NCBI GenBank assembly: GCA_030642585.1
Contig: DAOWNN010000004.1
Location: forward strand, 1-20,468
DNA from: Bacteroidota bacterium
Lineage (GTDB): Bacteria > Bacteroidota > Bacteroidia > Bacteroidales > VadinHA17
Reading direction: 5' to 3'
Length of the DNA stretch: 20,468 bases
How positions within the stretch are numbered: the stretch's first letter is position 1; every line of letters starts with the position of its first letter. Under the pieces are notes generated by a model, which did no database searches, had not been told where the DNA came from, and saw nothing but the letters and a program-made list of their open reading frames with translations. Below, piece by piece: positions 7,123 to 13,115 of this stretch. Made by a program: the position numbers and the translations under genes.

Positions 7123-10100
7123 ATGAGTAAGAAGTTCCCCGAATATAAAAGTTTTAATCTCTCTGACATCAATAATGAGGTGCTGGAAATCTGGAAAGAA
7201 AAAAACACCTTCCAGAAGAGCCTGGATAGAAATCGTGACAGCAAAAGTTTTGTATTTTACGAGGGACCTCCATCAGCCAATGGTATTCCCGGAATACATC
7301 ATGTTATGGCCAGGACCATAAAAGATGTCTTTTGCCGCTTCAAAACTATGGAGGGTTATTTGGTGGAAAGAAAGGCAGGGTGGGATACTCATGGGCTTCC
7401 TGTAGAATTAAGCGTTGAAAAAAGCCTTGGAATTACCAAAGAAGATATTGGGAATGATAATTCTTTGAAAAAAATTTCTGTTGAAGAATATAATAATGCC
7501 TGTAGGAAAGATGTGATGAAGTATACAGATCAATGGGAAGATCTGACTCATAAAATGGGATATTGGGTAAATATGGATGATCCCTATATTACTTATGATA
7601 ACCGGTATATTGAATCTTTATGGTGGCTTCTGAAAGAATTACATTTAAAAGGCCTTCTTTATAAGGATTATACAATTCAACCTTTTTCTCCAGCAGCAGG
7701 AACCGGGCTCAGTACCCACGAATTAAACCAGCCGGGATGTTATAGAGATGTCAAAGACACAACCATTGTTGCCCAGTTCAAAGTATTAAAAGATAAAAAA
7801 TCTGAATTTCTTTTCAGGGATATTGATACAGACTTATTTATCCTGGCCTGGACCACTACACCATGGACTTTACCTTCAAACACGGCACTGGCTGTTGGGG
7901 CTAAGATAAGTTATGTAAAAGTACAAAGCTATAACCCATATAATGGGACCCCAATTACCGTGATTCTTGCAAAAAATTTATTAACGGATTTCTTTCCAAT
8001 TGAAAACCAATCTTTGAAATTTGAAGATTATAAGCCTGGAGATAAAAAAATTCCTTTCAGAATTACCGAAGAAATTGACGGAATAAGATTTGAAGGGATT
8101 AACTATGAACAACTAATTAAATGGGTTAATCCCGGAAAAAATGCTTTTAGGGTAATCCTTGGTGATTTTGTAACAACAGAAGATGGAACCGGAATTGTGC
8201 ATATAGCTCCAACTTTTGGTGCAGATGATTACCGGGTTTCCAAAAAAACCAATATTTCAGCACTTACAGTACTTGACAAGAATTTGAATATTCAACCTTT
8301 GGTTGACAGAAAAGGCCGTTTTTTCAAAATTGAGGACCTTGATTCCAGTTTTGTAAAAGAGAATGTGAATGTTACATCTTATAAAGAATTCAGCGGATAT
8401 TATGTGAAGAATGAATATGATGAAACAAAAACAAAGGATGATTCAACCGTAGATATTGATATTGCCGTTCAACTAAAACATGAGGGGAGAGCTTTTCGAA
8501 TTGAAAAACACGTTCACAATTATCCTCATTGCTGGCGTACTGATAAACCTGTTCTCTATTATCCTTTAGATTCATGGTTTATAAAAACCACAGCATTGAA
8601 GGATAGAATGATTGAACTTAATAATACTATTAACTGGAAACCCAAAGCCACAGGAAGTGGAAGATTCGGTAAATGGCTTGAAAATCTTGTAGATTGGAAC
8701 CTTTCTCGTGCCAGATATTGGGGAACTCCTATACCCATTTGGATGACTGAGGATAAACAAGAGCAAATTTGTATTGGATCAGTGTCCGAACTAAAACTGG
8801 AAATTGAAAAATCTGTACAGGCTGGATTTATGAATGAAAATCCTCTGGCTGCTTATGTGGATGAAGATTACTCAAAAAACAATTATAAAAGCTTTGATCT
8901 TCATCGGCCTTTTGTTGATAATATAATACTGGTTTCTCCAAACAGGAAAAAAATGTTCAGGGAGCCAACATTGATCGACGTGTGGTTCGATTCAGGGGCA
9001 ATGCCTTATGCCCAAATGCATTATCCATTTTCAATCAAAGATACTGAATTTCGTAATTTCTACCCGGCCGATTTCATTGCAGAAGGTGTGGACCAAACAA
9101 GAGGCTGGTTTTTTACATTGCACGCCATTGCAGTTATGCTCTTTGATTCGGTAGCTTTTAAAAATATCATTTCAAATGGACTTGTGTTGGATAAGGAGGG
9201 GAACAAAATGTCTAAACGTCTTGGAAATGCTGTTGATCCGTTTAAAACAATTGATAAATATGGTTCTGACCCTCTCCGCTGGTACATGATTACAAACGCT
9301 CAACCCTGGGATAATCTGAAGTTTGATATTTCAGGAGTGGATGAGGTAAAACGCAAATTTTTTGGAACGCTTTATAATACCTACTCGTTTTTTGCCCTCT
9401 ACGCCAATGTTGATGGGTTCAAATATAAAGAAGAAGAAATTCCCATTGAAGAAAGGCCTGAAATTGACAGATGGATTATTTCTTTGCTTCATTCTCTTAC
9501 TAAAAATGTGCAAACCCATTACAGGAATTATGAACCTACAAAGGTAGGTAGAGAGATCCATAAATTTGTTACTGAAAATTTAAGTAATTGGTATGTAAGA
9601 TTAAACCGGAAGAGATTCTGGGGTGGAGAATATTCGAAGGATAAAATTTCTGCCTATCAAACATTGTATGAGTGCCTTGAAAAAGTGGTTATCATGGCCT
9701 CTCCAATTGCACCATTTTACATGGATAAGATCTTCATGGATTTGAATGCCATTACAGGGAAAAGTAAATTTGAATCATGTCATCTTAATGATTTCCCAAA
9801 ATACAATGCAAAGCTAATTGATAAGGACCTTGAGGGAAAAATGGAAATTGCCCAAAAAATATCATCTATGGTATTAGGGCTGCGAAGAAAAGTAAACCTA
9901 AAAGTTCGTCAACCACTTAATAAGATCATGATCCCTGTAAGTAACGGATCTATTAAAGAGCAAGTGGAAGCCGTGAAAAGTCTCATTCTTTCAGAAGTGA
10001 ATGTTAAAGAAATTGAATATTTGACAGATACATCAGGCATTCTTGTAAAAAAAATCAAAGCCAACTTCAAATCGCTAGGACCTCGATATGGAAAACAAAT

Positions 10101-10584
10101 GAAGCTTATAGCAGGCGAAATTGCACAAATGTCACAGAAAGAGATCTTGCTTTTTGAGAAAGAAGGAAGTTATATGCTAAATACTCAGGGTCTTGAAATA
10201 AATCTGAGTCTCGAAGATGTGGAAATTCTTTCAGAGGATATTCCGGGATGGCTGGTTGCCATTGACGGAAATTTAACACTTGCCCTTGACATTAATCTTA
10301 CCACGGCCCTGAAGGATGAAGGAATCGCCAGGGAATTAGTGAACCGTATTCAAAACCTTAGAAAAGAAAGTGGATTTAGTGTTACAGATAAAATCCTTGT
10401 TAAAATTAAACGTCATCCCTCTATTGATAAAGCCGTGGAAACCCACAGGGATTATATCAGCAGCCAGATTCTGGCAAATGATATATTATTGGAGAAAGAG
10501 GTAATGGAAGGAAAAGATATGGAACTGGATGAAAAGGTTCTTACCAGGGTTAATATTCAAAAATCAGCAGAAAAATCTTTTTAA
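7123..10584 (+). CDS. ileS: Isoleucyl-tRNA synthetase (eukaryote-like/IleRS2-like, GIHH signature)
   Basis: 1153 residues, a class I synthetase that charges tRNA-Ile and edits Val. The first signature, normally HIGH, reads G-I-H-H at residues 57-60 (bases 7291-7302), after P-S-A-N-G. The second signature K-M-S-K-R is at 695-699. The CP1 editing domain is marked by T-T-T-P-W-T-L-P-S-N (from about 243) and G-T-G-I-V-H-I-A-P-T-F-G-A-D-D-Y (from about 354). W-N-L-S-R-A-R-Y-W-G-T-P (about 525) begins the return to the Rossmann core, and a long anticodon-binding C-terminus follows. Length and motifs fit the long eukaryote-like type common in Bacteroidetes. Known: IleRS2 enzymes tolerate mupirocin, and the swapped GxHH form has been linked to very high resistance. 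An A-A-G-G-A-G ribosome site lies about 10 bp before the ATG. A likely terminator follows the gene. Confidence 0.98.
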   Translation: MSKKFPEYKSFNLSDINNEVLEIWKEKNTFQKSLDRNRDSKSFVFYEGPPSANGIPGIHHVMARTIKDVFCRFKTMEGYLVERKAGWDTHGLPVELSVEKSLGITKEDIGNDNSLKKISVEEYNNACRKDVMKYTDQWEDLTHKMGYWVNMDDPYITYDNRYIESLWWLLKELHLKGLLYKDYTIQPFSPAAGTGLSTHELNQPGCYRDVKDTTIVAQFKVLKDKKSEFLFRDIDTDLFILAWTTTPWTLPSNTALAVGAKISYVKVQSYNPYNGTPITVILAKNLLTDFFPIENQSLKFEDYKPGDKKIPFRITEEIDGIRFEGINYEQLIKWVNPGKNAFRVILGDFVTTEDGTGIVHIAPTFGADDYRVSKKTNISALTVLDKNLNIQPLVDRKGRFFKIEDLDSSFVKENVNVTSYKEFSGYYVKNEYDETKTKDDSTVDIDIAVQLKHEGRAFRIEKHVHNYPHCWRTDKPVLYYPLDSWFIKTTALKDRMIELNNTINWKPKATGSGRFGKWLENLVDWNLSRARYWGTPIPIWMTEDKQEQICIGSVSELKLEIEKSVQAGFMNENPLAAYVDEDYSKNNYKSFDLHRPFVDNIILVSPNRKKMFREPTLIDVWFDSGAMPYAQMHYPFSIKDTEFRNFYPADFIAEGVDQTRGWFFTLHAIAVMLFDSVAFKNIISNGLVLDKEGNKMSKRLGNAVDPFKTIDKYGSDPLRWYMITNAQPWDNLKFDISGVDEVKRKFFGTLYNTYSFFALYANVDGFKYKEEEIPIEERPEIDRWIISLLHSLTKNVQTHYRNYEPTKVGREIHKFVTENLSNWYVRLNRKRFWGGEYSKDKISAYQTLYECLEKVVIMASPIAPFYMDKIFMDLNAITGKSKFESCHLNDFPKYNAKLIDKDLEGKMEIAQKISSMVLGLRRKVNLKVRQPLNKIMIPVSNGSIKEQVEAVKSLILSEVNVKEIEYLTDTSGILVKKIKANFKSLGPRYGKQMKLIAGEIAQMSQKEILLFEKEGSYMLNTQGLEINLSLEDVEILSEDIPGWLVAIDGNLTLALDINLTTALKDEGIARELVNRIQNLRKESGFSVTDKILVKIKRHPSIDKAVETHRDYISSQILANDILLEKEVMEGKDMELDEKVLTRVNIQKSAEKSF

Positions 10585-10592
10585 AAAGCTGC

Positions 10593-10626
10593 GTGATATT
10601 ACTAAAATAATATTCACTTATTTTTA
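10593..10626 (+). terminator. Candidate intrinsic terminator after ileS
   Basis: GTGATATTA (10593-10601) pairs with TAATATTCAC (10608-10617), nine pairs with one bulged T and a 6-nt loop, followed at once by the T-rich run TTATTTTTATT. It starts 9 bp after the ileS stop and separates ileS from the dksA-like gene. Confidence 0.5.
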
Positions 10627-10627
10627 T

Positions 10628-10635
10628 TATATTTA
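10628..10635 (+). promoter_or_regulatory. Weak candidate -7 element for the dksA-like gene
   Basis: TATATTTA is one mismatch from TAnnTTTG, 19 bp before the ATG at 10655. It lies in very AT-rich sequence, so chance matches are likely. It is listed because a terminator candidate sits just upstream and the gene would otherwise have no promoter of its own. Confidence 0.22.
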
Positions 10636-10654
10636 TATTAAAATATTTACAGCT

Positions 10655-11032
10655 ATGGCAGATAAGACAAGATATAACGATGAAGAGCTACAGGAGTTTA
10701 AAGCTCTTATTATGAAAAAGATAGAAAAGGCCAGGGCGGATTATGATCTTTTAAAATCAGCTATTTCTCACGAACACAGCAACGACATAGAAGATACCTC
10801 TCCAACATTTAAGGTATTGGAAGAAGGGGCAGCAACTCTTTCTAAAGAAGAAGCAGGAAAACTTGCACAAAGACAGTATAAGTTTATTCAGCACCTTGAT
10901 GCCGCTCTAATTAGAATTGAAAATAAAACATATGGTATTTGCAGAGAAACCGGCAAATTGATTTCCAAGGAAAGGCTGAATGCCGTTCCTCATGCAACTC
11001 TTTGTATTGAGGCCAAACAAAAACAGCGATAA
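10655..11032 (+). CDS. TraR/DksA family protein with a two-cysteine (degenerate) zinc finger
   Basis: 125 residues: an N-terminal helical hairpin (about 8-90), which in DksA reaches into the RNA polymerase secondary channel, then the TraR/DksA finger. The family pattern is C-x-x-C ... C-x-x-C. Here the positions read C96, T99, C117 and A120, so half the ligands are lost, while the Y-G-I-C, R-L-x-A-x-P-x-A-T-L-C-I-E-A framework is intact. The hairpin tip around residues 42-50 is acidic (N-D-I-E-D-T), comparable to but not the same as the D-x-x-D-x-A tip of E. coli DksA. Known role of the family: with or without ppGpp, tuning of initiation at rRNA and stress promoters. A longer frame from 10529 overlaps ileS and adds 42 non-homologous residues, so the ATG at 10655 is chosen. 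The gene lies between ileS and lspA. Confidence 0.88.
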   Translation: MADKTRYNDEELQEFKALIMKKIEKARADYDLLKSAISHEHSNDIEDTSPTFKVLEEGAATLSKEEAGKLAQRQYKFIQHLDAALIRIENKTYGICRETGKLISKERLNAVPHATLCIEAKQKQR

Positions 11033-11056
11033 ATCATCCAAAATAAAAATATTATT

Positions 11057-11090
11057 ATAGCTGAATGAATTTGATATTTCATTCAGTTAT
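11057..11090 (+). terminator. Hairpin after the dksA-like gene
   Basis: CTGAATGAA (11061-11069) pairs perfectly with TTCATTCAG (11078-11086) around an 8-nt loop. Four more outer pairs (11057-11060 with 11087-11090, one G-T) give a 13-bp stem. The downstream run (TCATTTT) is only moderately T-rich. It lies 24 bp after the stop and before lspA, so it is probably an intrinsic terminator or attenuator. Confidence 0.5.
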
Positions 11091-11131
11091 TCATTTTGAG
11101 AAGGATATTTTCAAAAAAGACTATAATATTT

Positions 11132-11752
11132 ATGTCTAAAGGCACAAAGGCTATATTATTTATTCTGATCATTCTGGTACTTGACCAAAGCCTGAAGATT
11201 TGGACCAAAACCAACATGTACCTGGGACAGGAATACAAAGTTATAGGGAACTGGTTTCTTTTTCATTTCATTGAAAACAATGGTATGGCCTTTGGGATGG
11301 AATTTGCAGGGAAAGCCGGAAAACTTATTCTGAGCATTTTTCGTATCCTTGCAATTGGAGGGATAGGCTGGTATTTGGCAGGTCTTATTAAAAAAGAATA
11401 TCCCTACGGACTTATTTTTAGTATTTCAGCTATTTTGGCTGGAGCCATTGGCAATATCATTGACAGTGCTTTTTATGGCATGATCTTTACAGACAGCTAT
11501 TTTGGAGCAGCTGCAATTTTTTCTGAAGGAGGAGGCTATTCATCTTTCCTGCACGGTAAGGTGGTAGACATGTTCTACTTCCCAATTATAAATGGCACAT
11601 TTCCGAAATGGGTTCCCTGGCTGTCAGGAAATGATTTTATTTTCTTCAGGCCTGTATTCAACCTTGCAGATACTTCTATCACTGTTGGAGTGACACTTAT
11701 CTTAATTTTTCAAAAAAGATTTTTCTATAAATATTCTGCAGAGAATAGTTGA
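11132..11752 (+). CDS. lspA: Lipoprotein signal peptidase (signal peptidase II)
   Basis: 206 residues from the ATG at 11132; a TTG at 11096 would add 12 residues and lies almost on top of the upstream hairpin. It is an inner-membrane aspartyl protease that cleaves the signal peptide of prolipoproteins after lipidation of the Cys. Hydrophobic segments lie at about 6-20, 63-86, 92-112 and 177-194. Catalytic aspartates are D111 in G-A-I-G-N-I-I-D and D180 in F-N-L-A-D-T-S-I; the substrate-binding N-N-G-M-A-F-G block (49-55) is also present. The two aspartates are 69 residues apart, against 27 in E. coli LspA by my recollection, because of a roughly 40-residue insertion in the periplasmic loop with a G-K-V-V-D-M-F-Y-F-P segment; I recall this as typical of Bacteroidetes. 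ileS-lspA adjacency is widespread in bacteria. Confidence 0.95.
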   Translation: MSKGTKAILFILIILVLDQSLKIWTKTNMYLGQEYKVIGNWFLFHFIENNGMAFGMEFAGKAGKLILSIFRILAIGGIGWYLAGLIKKEYPYGLIFSISAILAGAIGNIIDSAFYGMIFTDSYFGAAAIFSEGGGYSSFLHGKVVDMFYFPIINGTFPKWVPWLSGNDFIFFRPVFNLADTSITVGVTLILIFQKRFFYKYSAENS

Positions 11753-11775
11753 TTTATGAATCATCTTTCTCCACT
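11750..11775 (+). terminator. Weak hairpin between convergent lspA and ytfJ-like genes
   Basis: TGATT (11750-11754) pairs with AATCA (11759-11763) around TATG, followed by TCTTTCTCC. The stem starts on the lspA stop codon. An outer pairing of AATAGT with ACTATT is possible. It is short and only suggestive. Confidence 0.25.
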
Positions 11776-11783
11776 ATTAGCTT

Positions 11784-12326
11784 CTATTCCTTTGTTAGTT
11801 TAACAATCAGATCTATTATCTCCTGGTTTTCTGAACTATCAATTTTACCCTTGTAAATAGCCCTGCATATTCTGTTTTTATCCAGGATTATTACATTATA
11901 GCTATCCTTTTTCAGATTCCATTGCTCACGTAGTATAGCATCATAATCGAATAATATTGTTGTATCAAATTTCTTGGCTTTTTTCCCTGCAATAGTACGA
12001 ACTAAAAAATCGGGTTTCCATGTAGAAGCACAATCAACAATACCAAAGCCTTTAAAATGATCTTTAGAGATAATGCTGTCAACATCTATGGCGATCTTTA
12101 TGAGGTCATTGAATTCATCATTCAGGTCAGATTCATCGGGATCAACATAATTGATCTGCAAAACCTTGCCCTTCCATGTATCCATGGTGAAAGGATTATT
12201 GTCTGCATCCAAAAACTCCCATTCAGTTGCCTTATCACCTACCTTAATGTCAATTTTCTGAGCTAAAATGCCTGGTGAAATAATCAAGAAAAAGAGTGCA
12301 ATTACTAGTAATGATCGATTTTTCAT
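11784..12326 (-). CDS. YtfJ-like secreted thioredoxin-fold protein
   Basis: 180 residues with a signal peptide (hydrophobic core about 6-20, likely cleavage after I-L-A at residue 22), so it should act in the periplasm. It resembles the E. coli YtfJ family: V-G-D-K-A near the mature N-terminus, a G-K-V-L-Q-I-N-Y strand, an I-V-D/W-K-P-D-F-L-V-R segment, an F-D-Y-D-A-I-L-R-E-Q-W motif, and a C-terminal V-I-I-L-D-K-N-R-I-C-R-A strand with a helix. No C-x-x-C redox motif is present; the only Cys residues after cleavage are single (D-C-A-S and R-I-C-R), so a classical disulfide reductase is unlikely. The function of YtfJ proteins is not established. It lies downstream of tetR by about 140 bp with its own candidate promoter and converges on lspA. 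Confidence 0.75.
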   Translation of the reverse strand: MKNRSLLVIALFFLIISPGILAQKIDIKVGDKATEWEFLDADNNPFTMDTWKGKVLQINYVDPDESDLNDEFNDLIKIAIDVDSIISKDHFKGFGIVDCASTWKPDFLVRTIAGKKAKKFDTTILFDYDAILREQWNLKKDSYNVIILDKNRICRAIYKGKIDSSENQEIIDLIVKLTKE

Positions 12327-12365
12327 AGGATTGTTAAATTAATGTATGACTTTTGGAATTTTAAG

Positions 12366-12373
12366 TAAAGATA
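12366..12373 (-). promoter_or_regulatory. Candidate -7 element for the ytfJ-like gene
   Basis: On the minus strand it reads TATCTTTA, one mismatch from TAnnTTTG, about 40 bp before the ATG at 12326. No -33 TTTG is seen. The surrounding gap (12327-12465) has no other gene. Confidence 0.35.
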
Positions 12374-12465
12374 AAAATATATATTAATGTATCTAATCAC
12401 ACCACAGGCGACTCTATAATTTGCCTTCCTGAACTTTGCAACTAATTATTCTTTCCTTTTGCCTC

Positions 12466-13047
12466 TCATTTTTTCACAATCCCATAAAAAAGCATATCCA
12501 GGATATCATCCAGTCTTGATTCAATCGCATAGCTTTTATTCTTCCAAAAAAGAGGTATTTCAAGTCCCTTCATTGCAGTACAAATAGCAATCGCTGCCAA
12601 TTCGGTATTTTCAATATTAAATGTATTTACTCTTGCCCCCTCCGTAAGGATGTACTCAACGGTTTGAACTTCTTCCTTATCATATCGCTCCCGTATCTTT
12701 TCAATAAACTCAAAATGTGAAAGGTCCTCACTAAAAATGGCATTGTAATAATTTGAAAGTTTTCGAAAACTATTCATCCTTACAAGTATATAATGTCTTA
12801 GCTTTTCTCGTGGATCTCTTGTTTTGCTAAGTACTTCCATTAAAGACATTTTTAGCACATCTGCTTCATGAACCACAACGGCCTCAAAAATATCTTCCTT
12901 GCTTTCAAAATAATAATACAGGGAACTTTTCCCCATACCAAACTCCCTGGCAATATCATCCATAGAAGTTTTCTTATACCCAAACCTCGAAAATATCGAA
13001 GATGCAACTTCTACAATTTCTTTTCTGACTTTTCGCTTATTTTTCAT
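12466..13047 (-). CDS. TetR/AcrR family transcriptional regulator
   Basis: 193 residues from the ATG at 13047. The N-terminal TetR DNA-binding domain is clear: R-K-E-I-V-E-V-A-S-S-I-F then F-G-Y-K-K-T-S-M-D-D-I-A (helix 2) and G-M-G-K-S-S-L-Y-Y-Y-F-E-S-K-E-D-I (recognition helix; residues about 27-53). The all-helical C-terminal ligand/dimer domain is generic and gives no ligand clue. An ATG at 13107 would add 20 residues but lies upstream of the TATATTTG promoter element, so 13047 is preferred. It follows rnr on the same strand, but its own -7 element lies just after the rnr stop, so it can be expressed separately. The targets are unknown; self-regulation through the palindromes at 13061-13107 and control of the ytfJ-like gene downstream are the nearest possibilities. 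Confidence 0.92.
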   Translation of the reverse strand: MKNKRKVRKEIVEVASSIFSRFGYKKTSMDDIAREFGMGKSSLYYYFESKEDIFEAVVVHEADVLKMSLMEVLSKTRDPREKLRHYILVRMNSFRKLSNYYNAIFSEDLSHFEFIEKIRERYDKEEVQTVEYILTEGARVNTFNIENTELAAIAICTAMKGLEIPLFWKNKSYAIESRLDDILDMLFYGIVKK

Positions 13048-13060
13048 TATGCCTGAATCC

Positions 13061-13107
13061 TTGACCAGATCGTTCGAATATTTACAAATATAAAATAATC
13101 TGATCAA
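13061..13107 (-). promoter_or_regulatory. Nested inverted repeats over the tetR promoter (candidate operator)
   Basis: The outer arms TTGACCAGAT (13061-13070) and ATCTGATCAA (13098-13107) are inverted repeats matching at 9 of 10, with 27 bp between them. Inside lies a perfect palindrome, ATATTT-AC-AAATAT (13078-13091), covering most of the -7 element. TetR proteins usually bind such palindromes over their own promoter, so autorepression is the obvious reading; the outer repeat could also be part of an RNA fold at the rnr 3' end. Confidence 0.4.
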
Positions 13108-13115
13108 TTCTCAAT
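13085..13115 (-). promoter_or_regulatory. tetR promoter
   Basis: On the minus strand the -7 element TATATTTG (13092 to 13085) matches TAnnTTTG in full. ATTG (13115 to 13112), 19 bp upstream, is a 3-of-4 match to the -33 TTTG and overlaps the rnr stop codon. The leader to the ATG at 13047 would be about 30 nt. Confidence 0.55.

Noticed and set aside
8390..9561. Several 60-76 codon ORFs antisense to ileS, and similar ones antisense to metH, metF and rnr
   Set aside because: They are shadows of strongly conserved coding frames, with no promoters, ribosome sites or recognisable domains.
10529..10654. Longer dksA-like start adding 42 residues
   Set aside because: It overlaps the end of ileS, spans a terminator-like hairpin and is a low-complexity Ile/Tyr/Lys stretch unlike any DksA.
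13048..13107. Longer TetR start adding 20 residues
   Set aside because: It lies upstream of the full-match -7 element and inside the inverted repeat; the TetR domain begins normally after the ATG at 13047.
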